A DNA stretch of 64,000 nucleotides from CAWBLP01 sp963789495 (GCA_963789495.1 CAWBLP010000004.1:310001-374000), one strand, 5' to 3'. Counted from the first letter of the stretch, positions 36,625 to 45,989 are shown. Notes: generated by a model not told the origin, from the sequence alone. Numbers and translations: made by a program.

Positions 36625-36675
36625 CGGCCGGAGCCGGCGAGGGCATACAGCCATGCGAAGCACGGACGGGATCGC

Positions 36676-37779
36676 GTGAGTTACAACACATTCGGCCATC
36701 TGTTCCGCGTCACCACCTGGGGGGAGAGCCACGGGTCGGCGATCGGCTGCGTGGTGGATGGCTGTCCGCCGCTTCTGCCGCTGGCGGAGTCCGATATCCA
36801 GCCCTGGCTGGATCGCCGGCGGCCGGGCCAATCCAAATTCACCACCCAGCGGCAGGAGCCCGACCAGGTGAAGATCCTGTCGGGGGTGTTCGACGGGCTG
36901 ACCACCGGCACACCGATCGCGCTGCAGATCGACAATGTGGATCAGCGCTCGCGCGACTATTCCGCGATCGCGGCGCAGTTCCGGCCGGGCCATGCCGACC
37001 TGACCTACGAGCTGAAATACGGCATCCGAGACTATCGCGGCGGCGGGCGGTCGTCGGCGCGCGAGACTGCGATGCGGGTGGCAGCCGGCGGGGTGGCGCG
37101 GCGCGTGCTGGGCGAGCGGGTGCGGATTCGCGGTGCGTTGGTGCAGCTCGGTCCGCACCGGATCGATCGGGCGCGCTGGGACTGGGCGGCGGTCGACGAA
37201 AATCCGTTCTTCTGCCCAGATCCGGTGACCGCCGCGCTATGGGAGGACTTCCTGTCGGGGGTGCGCAAGGCCGGGTCGTCGGCGGGCGCGGTGATCGAGC
37301 TGGTCGCGGATGGCCTGCCGCCCGGTCTCGGCGCGCCGATCTACGGCAAGCTGGACGCGGACATTGCCGCGGCGCTGATGTCGATCAACGCGGTGAAGGG
37401 GGTGGAGATCGGCGAAGGCTTTGCCGCCGCCGCGCTGACGGGTGAGGCGAATGCCGACGAGATGCACGTGCAGGACGGGCTGGTGCAGTTCGGCTCGAAC
37501 CACGCCGGCGGCATCCTGGGCGGGATTTCCACCGGGCAGCCGGTGGTGGCGCGGTTCGCGGTGAAGCCCACCAGTTCGATCCTGACGCCGCGGCAGACGG
37601 TGGATCGCAGCGGGACGGAACTCGAGATCAGCACCAAGGGCCGGCATGACCCGTGCGTGGGCATCCGGGCGGTGCCGGTGGGGGAGGCGATGCTGGCCTG
37701 CGTGCTGGCCGATCACCTGCTGCGGCATCGCGCGCAGAATCCGGATGCGCCGCAGACCGCGCGTCTGCCGCGCAACTAG
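36676..37779 (+). CDS. aroC: Chorismate synthase
   Basis: A 367-residue enzyme converting 5-enolpyruvylshikimate 3-phosphate to chorismate with reduced FMN, the last step of the shikimate pathway. It shows the family signatures TWGESHGSAIGCVVDGCPP near the N-terminus, YGIRDYRGGGRSSARETAMR around residue 120 and AVKPTSSILTPRQTV, with RHDPCVGIRAVPVGEAM near the end. Full length for the monofunctional bacterial enzyme. It starts with GTG. It marks the return to conserved chromosome after the accessory island. Confidence 0.95.
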   Translation: MSYNTFGHLFRVTTWGESHGSAIGCVVDGCPPLLPLAESDIQPWLDRRRPGQSKFTTQRQEPDQVKILSGVFDGLTTGTPIALQIDNVDQRSRDYSAIAAQFRPGHADLTYELKYGIRDYRGGGRSSARETAMRVAAGGVARRVLGERVRIRGALVQLGPHRIDRARWDWAAVDENPFFCPDPVTAALWEDFLSGVRKAGSSAGAVIELVADGLPPGLGAPIYGKLDADIAAALMSINAVKGVEIGEGFAAAALTGEANADEMHVQDGLVQFGSNHAGGILGGISTGQPVVARFAVKPTSSILTPRQTVDRSGTELEISTKGRHDPCVGIRAVPVGEAMLACVLADHLLRHRAQNPDAPQTARLPRN

Positions 37780-38248
37780 GGCGTTAGGGCGTTACCCCGA
37801 ACGCCACCAGGCGGCTTTGCGCCCAGCAGAGTCTCACCTTTGTAAGCGGATGCGTTTTTGAGTGACCTACCGTCCGGGACACCGGGGCCAATCACATTAT
37901 GCCACTCCGCCTCAAACGGCGTGGGTTCCATGGGCCGGCCACCTTGGCGGGACTCAAGCGAAAACGCCCCCTGATGGGGGTTCCGGAGGGCGACGCCGCA
38001 AACACGAGTTCTGGTCCGCGCTGCGCGACGGCGGCACGTCCGGAATACAGGTCAGCATATCGGGACTGGTCCGGCTTATCCGCCGAACACAGGATTAGGG
38101 CGATCCAGACAGCGCGCGCTCCGCCACGCCGCCGGTCTGCCCCTCCGAGCAGGCTGCTGAGTTAGCCCAGGCGATCCGCAAACCGGCGGATCGGAGCCTG
38201 GCCGGCGCAAGGCCTTCCGCCTCGTCGCGACCAATTTTCCCGCGTGGC
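37780..38248. other. 469-bp intergenic region, nothing recognised
   Basis: Between aroC and the convergent marR-like gene. It contains only short frames without start signals. A GC-rich stretch GGGGGTTCCGGAGGGCGACG at about 37976 gives some secondary structure, but no terminator with a T-run and no RNA gene is apparent. Confidence 0.5.
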
Positions 38249-38659
38249 TCAGTGCGTGGCGCGGGCAACCTCACCGCTGCGCTGCCGGCCCTGTCCGCCC
38301 GGTTCGGCGGTGATGTGCATGGACGCCGCGGCATCCCGCAGGATGGTGCGCAGCTCGCGCAGGAACGCCATGCCGGTCGCGGTGCGCTGCACCAGTACAC
38401 TGCGACGATCCAACGGATCGGTCTTGCGCCGCACCAGATCGAATTCCGACAGCCTGTCCAGCGCACGGGTGATCGCCGGCTTGGAGACGCCCAATTTTGC
38501 CGCCAGTCCGCGCACCGTCTGAGCTTCGGCTTCCAGGTAGCAGGTCAGGAAGACACCAAGCTGCCGCGCCGACAGGTCGGGACCGTCGCGGCGTACAAGC
38601 TCGACTATAGCAGTGCGCAGGATGCCGGCCAGACCATCACTGACTTCGTTGCTGATCAT
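38249..38659 (-). CDS. MarR-family transcriptional regulator
   Basis: A 136-residue winged-helix repressor. The recognition region TVRGLAAKLGVSKPAITRAL is followed by the wing DLVRRKTDPLDRRSVLVQRT, both characteristic of MarR. The start at 38659 (MISNEVSD) has AAAGG upstream; an in-frame start 12 codons earlier is less likely. No obvious target gene is adjacent on the 3' side. The AT-rich 450-bp upstream region separates it from the small membrane protein and NRAMP genes, which it might regulate. Confidence 0.8.
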   Translation of the reverse strand: MISNEVSDGLAGILRTAIVELVRRDGPDLSARQLGVFLTCYLEAEAQTVRGLAAKLGVSKPAITRALDRLSEFDLVRRKTDPLDRRSVLVQRTATGMAFLRELRTILRDAAASMHITAEPGGQGRQRSGEVARATH

Positions 38660-39110
38660 ACACGAGACCTTTCTGTAAAGGAGTGAGACCGTCACCCGAC
38701 CGTAGCGACGACCACGTGGCGATAGTTAGACGAGCGCCGAGTCGTGTCTCGTAACGAGTTGTTGTACAGCGGGATCGTGTTCGAAAATTCACACCACGTA
38801 TACGCAATTATATCGATATCTCAAATTGAATTGACCTGCCCGCGAATTTTTTCACGTGGCTGAAAGGAGGCCGAAACCGGACATGTGTCAATCTGCAGCG
38901 GAGGCTCTGCAATCGGCGCGCAAAACGCCGGCGAATCATGGTGCCGGGCAGCGATTCTCAAGGAAAACCGCCAGGGGAGCGGCCCCTCGTTCATCGCCGC
39001 GCCGGTCGCCACCCTGCGCCTCCCAGCGACAGGATCTGCAGAATGGCGCCGGCAATCTATCGTCAATCATGCCGCCATATTACGCATCCGTCATATCAAT
39101 TTGGGCCGAA
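38660..39110. other. 450-bp AT-richer intergenic region
   Basis: Between the marR-like gene and the small membrane-protein gene, both on the minus strand. The segment 38780-38840 is distinctly AT-rich (TATACGCAATTATATCGATA) and probably contains promoter elements for the marR-like gene. Short frames on both strands carry no motif. No RNA gene seen. Confidence 0.45.
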
Positions 39111-39308
39111 TCACAAACCCGTTAACACGCGCCAGGTAACCAAAAGCAGCATGCTGGCCAGATACGCCTGTAACAATAGTAGCGAAACGTGCACCCGACG
39201 ACTGAGGCGCATGCGGCCAAGTTCGGGGCGGAACAATTTTTCTTCCCGCACATCGTCGAGCGGATGGATGACATCGAACAAACCGGTTGGAATGGTTGTA
39301 TCGGACAT
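39111..39308 (-). CDS. Small single-span membrane protein next to the NRAMP transporter
   Basis: A 65-residue protein with an acidic N-terminal half (DVIHPLDDVREEKLFRPELG) and one C-terminal transmembrane helix (VSLLLLQAYLASMLLLVTW). The ATG follows GGGAGA at 5-base spacing. It starts 15 bases after the NRAMP stop, so it is very probably co-translated with the transporter and may be an accessory subunit. The family is not recognised. Confidence 0.6.
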   Translation of the reverse strand: MSDTTIPTGLFDVIHPLDDVREEKLFRPELGRMRLSRRVHVSLLLLQAYLASMLLLVTWRVLTGL

Positions 39309-39323
39309 CGTCGTCTCCCGTAA

Positions 39324-40625
39324 TCAGGTGGCGGAGGCGAACCACCCGGGTATCAACACCTGGGCGGCCAGAATAAAGGACAAGGCAAACAGGACGCTGA
39401 TCACTGCGCGATTCACCCAATTGTTCCACGCGCGGTTGGCGAAGCGCTCGCCCAGCAGTTCGCGGTCATTGACCAGCAGGTGCAGGAACACCAGCACGGG
39501 CGGCAGCACGACGCCGGCCAGGACCTGCACGCCCAGCACGATCAACTGCAACGGCGCCCGGGGGATCAACACGATCCCCGCGGCAGCGGCCACGCACAGC
39601 GCGTAGATCGCGTAGAACTGCGGCGCCTCGCTGATGCGGGCCTGCAGCGTATTGCGCCAGCCCATCACCTCACCCCAGGCCCAGGCGGAGGCGAGCGACG
39701 TGGCCGTCGCCCCCAGCAACGCGGCGTTGCACATCAGCAGCAGGATCAGCGTGCTGCCGGCGTGACCGATACGCGGCCGCAGCGCCATCGCCATCTGGGC
39801 GGGATCTTCATACGGCACCGCGCCACCATGCAGCGCGCCGCCGATCAGCATCATGCAGCCGGCGAAGGCGACCACGGCGACGGCGCCGATCAGCGTGTCG
39901 ATACGAGCCAGTTTCAGGTCGGCGAAGCGCAGTCGCTTGTCCGCGACGCAGGACTGCTGAAAGAACAACTGCCAGGGCGCGATGGTGGTGCCGACGATGG
40001 CGATCACCATGAACATCACGCCGCCGGTGAGCCCCGACACCGGCAGTTGCGGGTGAACGCTGTCCGCCAGGGCGGCGCCCCAATCTGGCCCGACCAGCCA
40101 GGTCAGCACGAACCAGCCAAGGTTCAGGCCGCACAGCGCCAGGGTCATGCGTTCCCAGCGACGATAGCTGCCGGTGCCCACCAGCAGCACCAGACCGACC
40201 GCGGCGAGCGGCACGACGATGGCGACGGTGAGCCCAAGCTGACGCGCGGCCATCGCCACGGCAGCGAATTCGGTAACCAGCGTGAGGAAGTTCACCACCA
40301 GCAGATCGGCCAGGGAGAAGCGTCCCCAACCGGCACCGAAGCGATGATAGATCATCGCTGCGAGGCCCTCGCCTGTCACTATTCCCAGCCGCGCGACCAT
40401 TTCCTGCACAAAATAGGTCACCGGCAGAAGCAACGGCAGCAGCCACAGCAATGACGTGCCATATTGCGCGCCCGCCTGGGTGTAGGTGGAGAGCGCCCCG
40501 GCGTCGTTATCCGCGACCATCACGATCAGGCCCGGGCCGGCCACCGCGAGGAACCGCAGCAACCGTCGCCGGAAGCGGCCGCTCGCCGGGCCCGTCGCCA
40601 ATCGGGGCGTTGTTGCGAAAGACAT
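39324..40625 (-). CDS. NRAMP-family divalent metal transporter, atypical motifs
   Basis: A 433-residue inner-membrane protein with about 11 helices of the SLC11/NRAMP fold. The usual TM1 motif D-P-G-N is replaced by DNDAG (VMVADNDAGALSTYTQ), and the TM6 M-P-H motif by TIAPWQLFFQQS. These changes resemble NRAMP-related Mg2+/divalent transporters more than the Mn2+-selective MntH group, so the substrate may not be Mn2+ or Fe2+. The start at ATG 40625 has GGAAGGA upstream. It is followed by the small membrane protein gene in the same unit. Confidence 0.8.
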   Translation of the reverse strand: MSFATTPRLATGPASGRFRRRLLRFLAVAGPGLIVMVADNDAGALSTYTQAGAQYGTSLLWLLPLLLPVTYFVQEMVARLGIVTGEGLAAMIYHRFGAGWGRFSLADLLVVNFLTLVTEFAAVAMAARQLGLTVAIVVPLAAVGLVLLVGTGSYRRWERMTLALCGLNLGWFVLTWLVGPDWGAALADSVHPQLPVSGLTGGVMFMVIAIVGTTIAPWQLFFQQSCVADKRLRFADLKLARIDTLIGAVAVVAFAGCMMLIGGALHGGAVPYEDPAQMAMALRPRIGHAGSTLILLLMCNAALLGATATSLASAWAWGEVMGWRNTLQARISEAPQFYAIYALCVAAAAGIVLIPRAPLQLIVLGVQVLAGVVLPPVLVFLHLLVNDRELLGERFANRAWNNWVNRAVISVLFALSFILAAQVLIPGWFASAT

Positions 40626-41412
40626 GCCGTCTTCCTTCCGTCCGTCGCACCGGGCGGAAGGGCAGCGCGAACGCTCCTACCGCCGGTTCCGCTTCACCGG
40701 ACCGGACCTGTCGGCCCGGCCCCGTCTAGGTCCGTCGTCCATCACGGGACTCCATTGGCGAGCAGGCACAATCGGCCGTGGCGGCAGCCTCCGGCCGGTG
40801 CAAGGCGGACAAAGCGGGGGATGGCGGTCATGCAACAACCTCCTGTCGATCGGCTCGAACGAGCCCAGGAAGCTGGTGACCGCGCGGTTCAGCCGATCGC
40901 GGGCCGAACCGGAGCGGACACACGGATCTCCCGGGCGGTGTGTTCCACGGTGCTCGTCATCAGCTGTCGCCGACTGGGAGGCTCCATGGAATTGCAACTA
41001 GATCGGGGTCTCATGTGGTCCTGTCAGTCTGTTGTTCCGCACCGCACCTTGCCCGGCGAGCGGGCAGACAGCAGCGGCCCGCGGCATGCACCGCGCGGCC
41101 TGCCTGATCTAATCCGCGGGATGAGCCGTATCAAGCGGTATGTGACGCAGGCGTGAATGTCGCAGGGCACAGGAATTCTTCTATCGCAACGGCGCAACCG
41201 TGTATGAGTCGCGTGTGGCGCGTTGCCAGCCCAAGCTATTGACCTCACCTGGCCGGCCGTGGGCAGACCGATCTTGCCAGGGTGTTTTGATGCAACGGCA
41301 CCGACCTCGCGCATCTGGCTTCGTGCGTGCCGAGGATGAAATATTATCAACAACAATTTAATTAACTGCAGCGTAGGCTGCACAAATAAGTTGTGCAGCC
41401 GAACCAGAGCCT
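40626..41412. other. 787-bp intergenic region upstream of the NRAMP gene
   Basis: No supportable gene of normal size. On the minus strand a 29-codon frame at 40831-40742 starts MTAIPRFVRL with a perfect AGGAGG eight bases upstream, about 115 bases before the NRAMP ATG. It could be a leader peptide or the stub of a lost gene. The 41170-41400 part is AT-richer with no motif. I looked for a Mn or Mg riboswitch pattern and did not recognise one. Confidence 0.4.
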
Positions 41413-42129
41413 GTGGTTTCATCACGCCCCGCGCGTCGTACACCTGCACGCGGCCCATCGCCCGAGGTGAAGACCGGGCGCAATAAGGGCAAATCAAACT
41501 TGAACGTCCTCGACCACCTGCTGCAGACCGCCGACCTCAGCGCCACGACACGCGCCGAAGTCCTGCAACGCATGAGTACGCCGGAGCGGCATTATCACGG
41601 GTTGGGCCATCTCGGCGCCCTCTGGTCGCGCCACCGCAAATACGCCCACGGCACCGAATACGCATCCGCCCCCGCGGCGCGGTTGATCGCCTGCGCAATC
41701 GCCTTCCACGACCTGGTGTACGATCCGGCGCGCGACGACAACGAAATGCGGTCCGCGGCACTGTGGCGCCGCTCGGTGCCGTCCGGACTGACCGACTGCC
41801 AGTCGCGCTGGGTCGCCGACGCGATCGAGGCCACAGCGCACCACCTGTCGGTCACCGACGACAGCACCGCATCCGCCCGCCTGCGCCTCTGGCTGCTCGA
41901 TCTGGATCTCACCCCGCTCGGCGAGCCATCAACGGTGTTCGCCCGTCACACCCAGGCGCTGCGCCGCGAATACACTCATCTGAGCGACCGGCAATGGGAA
42001 TCCCGCCGCATCGGCTTCCTCCGCCAGATCCGGGCCGCACCGCAGATTTACCGCTGCCCGCCGCTCGCCCTGGCGTTTGAGCAGCAGGCTCGCGCCAACA
42101 TCGCTTGCGAACTGGCCCGCGTCGCCTGA
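41413..42129 (+). CDS. HD-domain-like predicted metal-dependent phosphohydrolase
   Basis: A protein of about 210-238 residues of the COG4339 type. RHYHGLGHLGALW supplies metal-binding His residues, and AFHDLVYDPARDDNEMRSA the HD pair and the following acidic Asn-Glu. A His near HHLSVTDDST completes a likely site. Substrate unknown. The first 29 residues are Arg/Pro-rich and not conserved-looking; a TTG at 41500 (LNVLDHLLQTADLS) with AAGGGC upstream may be the true start. The gene converges on perM. Confidence 0.7.
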   Translation: MVSSRPARRTPARGPSPEVKTGRNKGKSNLNVLDHLLQTADLSATTRAEVLQRMSTPERHYHGLGHLGALWSRHRKYAHGTEYASAPAARLIACAIAFHDLVYDPARDDNEMRSAALWRRSVPSGLTDCQSRWVADAIEATAHHLSVTDDSTASARLRLWLLDLDLTPLGEPSTVFARHTQALRREYTHLSDRQWESRRIGFLRQIRAAPQIYRCPPLALAFEQQARANIACELARVA

Positions 42130-42243
42130 CCCGGCCCGCTTCGCTCCGCCCGGCACAACCATCGGGCCTGCCTCCGCACGGCCGACGGTGCCCGGTCCGG
42201 GAGAGCGGAGTCCCCGGCGATCGGTGCCCCCGCCCTGGCCCGC

Positions 42244-43419
42244 TCAATGCTGGGTCGGCGGATCGAGATAGAGCGGGCTCGCCAGATACCGCCGCAGCCA
42301 GAAGCGGCACAGCACCCCGATAGTCGCCGCCGCCGGAACCGCCAGCATCACGCCCAGGAAGCCGAACGCCGCCCCGCCGGCGAACAGGGCGAAGATCACC
42401 CACACCGCCGGCAATTCCACCCGGTCGCCCAGGAAGCGCGGATAGATCACGTAGCCTTCCAACACCTGGCCGCTGACCAGGATCACCGCCACCACGATCA
42501 CCCCGTGCCAATGCGGAAACTGCGCCAGCGCCAGCGCGATCGCGGTGACGCCGCCGGTGATCGACCCGACATAGGGAATGAACGACAGCAGCCCGGCGGC
42601 GAGACCCACGATCAGCCCCAGGTCGAGTCCGGCCAGGCTCAGTCCCAGCGCGTAGTACAGCGCCAGCAGCAGGCAGCAGAGCGCCTGACCGCGCACCCAG
42701 GCGGACAGGATGCGATCCACTTCCCGGGCCTGCGCCCGGATCACCCCGGCATAGCGGCGCGGCAGCCAGGAATCGACCTGCAGCACCACCCATTCCCAGT
42801 CGCGCAGCAGGTAGAACCCGACCACCGGCGTGACCACCGCCAGGCTGAGCACGTTGAAAATGGCGAAGCCGCTGCCGATCACGCTGGTCACCGCGGTGAC
42901 GATGAAGGTCAACATGTTGCCGGCCTGGCCGCTGACCAGGTCGCGCAACTTGTCGTTCACCACCTCGGGGCCGAAGTTTTCCTGCAGGTCGGTCAACACC
43001 TGCCTCGCCCAGCCCTGCAGCAGCACGACGTATTGCGGGATACGGCCGAGGAACAGGCCGATCTGCGACAGGATCAGCGGGTAGAGCAGCAGCAGGAACA
43101 GCAGCACCGCGGCCAGCAGTGCGATGATCATGACCAGCGCCGCCACGCCACGCGGCAGGCCGAGCCGCGCGAGATAGGTGGTGGGCGGGTGAAGTGCGTA
43201 GGCGAGCACGGCGGCGGCCACGAACGGCGCCAGCACGGAGGCGAACAGCTGCAACCCCAGCCAGGCCGCCACCAGCAGCCCGATGCCAAGCGCGAAACGC
43301 TGACCCCGTGTGGACAGGACCCGATCGATGCGCCGTTCCCGCGGCGCGGGCCTTTCGGTCGGGATTGGTGTGACCGCCGGTTCCCTCACCGTGTCCGCAA
43401 CGGGGTCGGTAACGGTCAT
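42244..43419 (-). CDS. AI-2E/PerM-family transporter
   Basis: A 391-residue membrane protein. After a polar N-terminus of about 40 residues come two helices, a soluble section (GWARQVLTDLQENFGPEVVN), then a block of helices including GLLSFIPYVGSITGGVTA and the conserved EGYVIYPRFLGDRVELPAVW. This is the pattern of the AI-2E exporter/PerM family (autoinducer-2, or Na+/proton-coupled functions in relatives). The ATG at 43419 overlaps the pgsA-like stop (ATGA), so it is co-translated; longer upstream reading would lie in pgsA. Confidence 0.88.
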   Translation of the reverse strand: MTVTDPVADTVREPAVTPIPTERPAPRERRIDRVLSTRGQRFALGIGLLVAAWLGLQLFASVLAPFVAAAVLAYALHPPTTYLARLGLPRGVAALVMIIALLAAVLLFLLLLYPLILSQIGLFLGRIPQYVVLLQGWARQVLTDLQENFGPEVVNDKLRDLVSGQAGNMLTFIVTAVTSVIGSGFAIFNVLSLAVVTPVVGFYLLRDWEWVVLQVDSWLPRRYAGVIRAQAREVDRILSAWVRGQALCCLLLALYYALGLSLAGLDLGLIVGLAAGLLSFIPYVGSITGGVTAIALALAQFPHWHGVIVVAVILVSGQVLEGYVIYPRFLGDRVELPAVWVIFALFAGGAAFGFLGVMLAVPAAATIGVLCRFWLRRYLASPLYLDPPTQH

Positions 43420-43997
43420 CGCCCGCGCACGGTGACCCAGACGTAGGCGGCGCCGGAGCAGAGGGTCGTGGCTGCGACCGCCCAGATCAGCAGCAGCTTC
43501 ACCAGGTCGGCGGTCAGTCCGAAGCCGGCCAAAGCGAGCGTCAGCGCGACCAGGATGATCTGGAGCGCCGTGTTCAGCTTCGATACGTAGAGCGGGCGAA
43601 TCGCCACCGCATCTCCCAGAACTGCCAGGACGAGCACACCGCCCACGATGACCAGATCGCGGAACACCACCAGGATCGCCAACCAATCCGGCAGTTCGCT
43701 CACCGTGGCCAGAGTAACGTACATGGTGACGAGCAATGCCTTGTCGGCCACCGGGTCGAGGATTGCGCCGATCGAATTGCCACCGCCGCTGCGCCGCGCC
43801 AGCCAGCCATCCACCGCATCCGAGGCGCCGGCGGCGACGAACAGGAAGAAGGCCTGTTCAAGCCGATGCTCCAACACCAGCCAGAACGCCAACGGCACGG
43901 CGCAGAGCCGCGCGAAGGTGATGACATTCGGCCAGGTCACCAGCGTACCGGACGCGGTGCGGCCCAGTTGCGATCCGTCAGGCATGCTGGTTGGCAC
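43416..43997 (-). CDS. pgsA: CDP-alcohol phosphatidyltransferase (PgsA-like)
   Basis: A 193-residue inner-membrane enzyme with the complete CDP-OH-P signature DAVDGWLARRSGGGNSIGAI plus LDPVADK (D-x-x-D-G-x-x-A-R ... G-x-x-x-D-x-x-x-D) and about five helices. It most likely forms phosphatidylglycerophosphate or cardiolipin from CDP-diacylglycerol. The start is GTG 43997 or ATG 43985; neither has a strong ribosome-binding site. The gene is divergent from purM, a common arrangement in alphaproteobacteria. Confidence 0.85.
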   Translation of the reverse strand: MPTSMPDGSQLGRTASGTLVTWPNVITFARLCAVPLAFWLVLEHRLEQAFFLFVAAGASDAVDGWLARRSGGGNSIGAILDPVADKALLVTMYVTLATVSELPDWLAILVVFRDLVIVGGVLVLAVLGDAVAIRPLYVSKLNTALQIILVALTLALAGFGLTADLVKLLLIWAVAATTLCSGAAYVWVTVRGR

Positions 43998-44071
43998 TCT
44001 GCATTGCGTCCCGACGGTGGCATATGGTTGTGTCAGCTACAATAATCCGCCTTAGCGTATCGAGGGCCGCC

Positions 44072-45154
44072 ATGACCAGTAGAGATCGGCCCAACGAGGC
44101 CCGCCGCAACCGGATGAACTATCGCGCGGCCGGGGTCGATATCGATGCCGGCGAGGCCCTGGTGGAAGCGATCAAACCACTCGCCCGTGCCACGACGCGG
44201 GCCGGCGTGCTGGGCGGTCTGGGCGGATTTGGCGCGCTGTTCGACCTGAAGGCGGCGGGGTTTACCGATCCCGTGCTGGTTTCCACCACCGACGGTGTCG
44301 GCACGAAGCTGAAGGTTGCGATCGAAACCGGGCTTCACGATACCGTCGGTATCGATCTGGTGGCGATGTGCGTCAATGACCTCAGCGTGCAAGGCGCCGA
44401 ACCGCTGTTCTTCCTGGACTATTTCGCCACCGGCAAATTGTCGGTGGCCGCGGCGCAGACCGTGATCGCCGGCATCGCCGAAGGCTGCCGCCAGGCCGGC
44501 TGCGCCCTGGTCGGCGGCGAGACGGCGGAAATGCCGGGCATGTACGCCGAGGGGGACTACGACCTGGCGGGATTCGCGGTGGGCGCGGCCGAACGCGGCG
44601 CCTTGCTGCCGCGCGACGTCGCACCCGGCGACAGCGTGCTGGGCCTGGCCAGCGGCGGCGTCCATTCCAACGGGTTCTCCCTGGTCCGCCGTGTGGTCGC
44701 TGCCAGCGGGCTGGACTGGACGGCAGCCGCACCATTCGCCCCCGACCGGACGCTCGGCCGGGCCCTGATGACCCCGACCCGGATCTATGTGCCGGCGCTG
44801 CTGGCATTGCATCGCGCCGGGCTGCTGAAGGCGGCGGCGCATATCACTGGCGGCGGGCTGCCCGGCAACCTGCCGCGCGTGCTGCCCGAAGGCTGCGCGG
44901 CGGTGCTGGATGGCAGCGCCTGGACCGTGCCGCCGGTGTTCCCCTGGCTGGCGCGCGGCGGCGGCATCGCCTCGGCCGAGATGCTGCGGGTGTTCAATTG
45001 CGGGATCGGCATGGCACTGGTGGTCTCGGACGCCACCGCCGCCCTGGCCCTGCTGCACGATGCCGGGGAACGCGCCTGGGCGATCGGGCGCATCGCGCCG
45101 CGCAACGGAGAGGCCGCGGTGCAGATCAGCAACCTGCCGGACTGGGCGGCATGA
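44072..45154 (+). CDS. purM: Phosphoribosylformylglycinamidine cyclo-ligase
   Basis: A 360-residue ATP-dependent enzyme forming aminoimidazole ribonucleotide in purine synthesis. Signatures include YRAAGVDIDAGEALVEAIKP at the N-terminus, STTDGVGTKLKVAIETGLHD, MCVNDLSVQGAEPLFFLDYF, GGETAEMPGMY and HITGGGLPGNLPRVLP. The ATG at 44072 begins just ahead of the conserved region with GAGGG upstream; a longer in-frame start is unlikely. Its stop overlaps the purN start. Confidence 0.95.
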   Translation: MTSRDRPNEARRNRMNYRAAGVDIDAGEALVEAIKPLARATTRAGVLGGLGGFGALFDLKAAGFTDPVLVSTTDGVGTKLKVAIETGLHDTVGIDLVAMCVNDLSVQGAEPLFFLDYFATGKLSVAAAQTVIAGIAEGCRQAGCALVGGETAEMPGMYAEGDYDLAGFAVGAAERGALLPRDVAPGDSVLGLASGGVHSNGFSLVRRVVAASGLDWTAAAPFAPDRTLGRALMTPTRIYVPALLALHRAGLLKAAAHITGGGLPGNLPRVLPEGCAAVLDGSAWTVPPVFPWLARGGGIASAEMLRVFNCGIGMALVVSDATAALALLHDAGERAWAIGRIAPRNGEAAVQISNLPDWAA

Positions 45155-45792
45155 GGCAGCGAACCGCCATCCTGATCAGCGGCCGCGGCAGCAACATGGC
45201 CGCACTGCTGGAAGCCGCCCGCGATCCCGACTACCCGGCCGAGATCGTGCTGGTTCTGTCCAACCGGCCGGAGGCGCCGGGGCTGCGCATGGCGCGGGAG
45301 GCCGGTCTGGCAACGCTGGCGATCGATCACCGCCCGTTCGGCCGCCAGCGCGAGGCGCATGAGGCACTGATCGATGCAGCGCTGCGCGATGCCGATGTGT
45401 CGATCGTCTGCCTCGCCGGCTATATGCGGCTGCTCACGCCGTTCCTGGTCGGCGCGTGGCAAGGCCGGATGCTGAACATCCATCCCAGCCTGCTGCCCGC
45501 GTTTCCCGGCCTGCATACCCATGCACGCGCGCTGACTGCCGGCGTGAAGCTGCATGGCTGCACGGTGCATCTGGTGACCGAGGTGATGGATCAAGGCCCG
45601 ATCCTGGCGCAGGCCGCCGTGCCGGTGCTGCCGGACGATAGCGAGGATGCACTCGCCGCGCGGGTGCTGCGGCAGGAGCATGTGATCTACCCGGGCGCGT
45701 TGCGCGCCCACGCCACCGGCATCGCCTGCCCGCCGGCCGGGGGCGAGACGGCATTGGTCAACCCCTTGCCGCTGGCCGCCGGCGTGCCATAA
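45151..45792 (+). CDS. purN: Phosphoribosylglycinamide formyltransferase
   Basis: A 213-residue transferase moving a formyl group from 10-formyl-THF to glycinamide ribonucleotide. It shows ILISGRGSNMAALLEAARDP, CLAGYMRLL, the catalytic Asn-His-Asp set in NIHPSLLPAFPGLHTHARAL and the downstream VTEVMDQGPILAQAAVPV. The ATG overlaps the purM stop (ATGA), so purM and purN are translationally coupled. Full length. Confidence 0.95.
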   Translation: MRQRTAILISGRGSNMAALLEAARDPDYPAEIVLVLSNRPEAPGLRMAREAGLATLAIDHRPFGRQREAHEALIDAALRDADVSIVCLAGYMRLLTPFLVGAWQGRMLNIHPSLLPAFPGLHTHARALTAGVKLHGCTVHLVTEVMDQGPILAQAAVPVLPDDSEDALAARVLRQEHVIYPGALRAHATGIACPPAGGETALVNPLPLAAGVP

Positions 45793-45830
45793 AACCAGGC
45801 ACTGAGCTACGCAATGAACCGGGGCGCGTC

Positions 45831-45989
45831 ATGGCCGAACATCAGACCACCGTTTTCCGCGGACCGGAGACGCCGGAGGCGTTCCTGGCCGACCGTCAGC
45901 GCTTCTGGCACGCGTGGACCAGCTTCACCCTCGGCAGCGTCATTTTCCTGGTGCTGCTGCTGATCGGCATGGCGGTGTTCCTGCTGTAG
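45831..45989 (+). CDS. Small membrane protein, aa3-type cytochrome oxidase subunit IV-like
   Basis: A 52-residue protein: a polar N-terminus with ADRQRFWHAWTSFTLG followed by one C-terminal helix (VIFLVLLLIGMAVFLL). The layout and the aromatic residues just before the helix match the small bacterial aa3-type oxidase subunit IV family, although the assignment of such short proteins is weak. It lies 38 bp after purN and is followed by a terminator hairpin. Confidence 0.5.
   Translation: MAEHQTTVFRGPETPEAFLADRQRFWHAWTSFTLGSVIFLVLLLIGMAVFLL

Noticed and set aside
40626..40760. Mn- or Mg-sensing riboswitch upstream of the NRAMP gene
   Set aside because: I looked for the yybP-ykoY and M-box type conserved cores and did not find them by eye; a covariance-model search would decide.
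42244..43686. Longer PerM-like protein starting at 43686
   Set aside because: The extra 89 codons are pgsA read out of frame; the ATG at 43419 overlaps the pgsA stop and gives a normal length.
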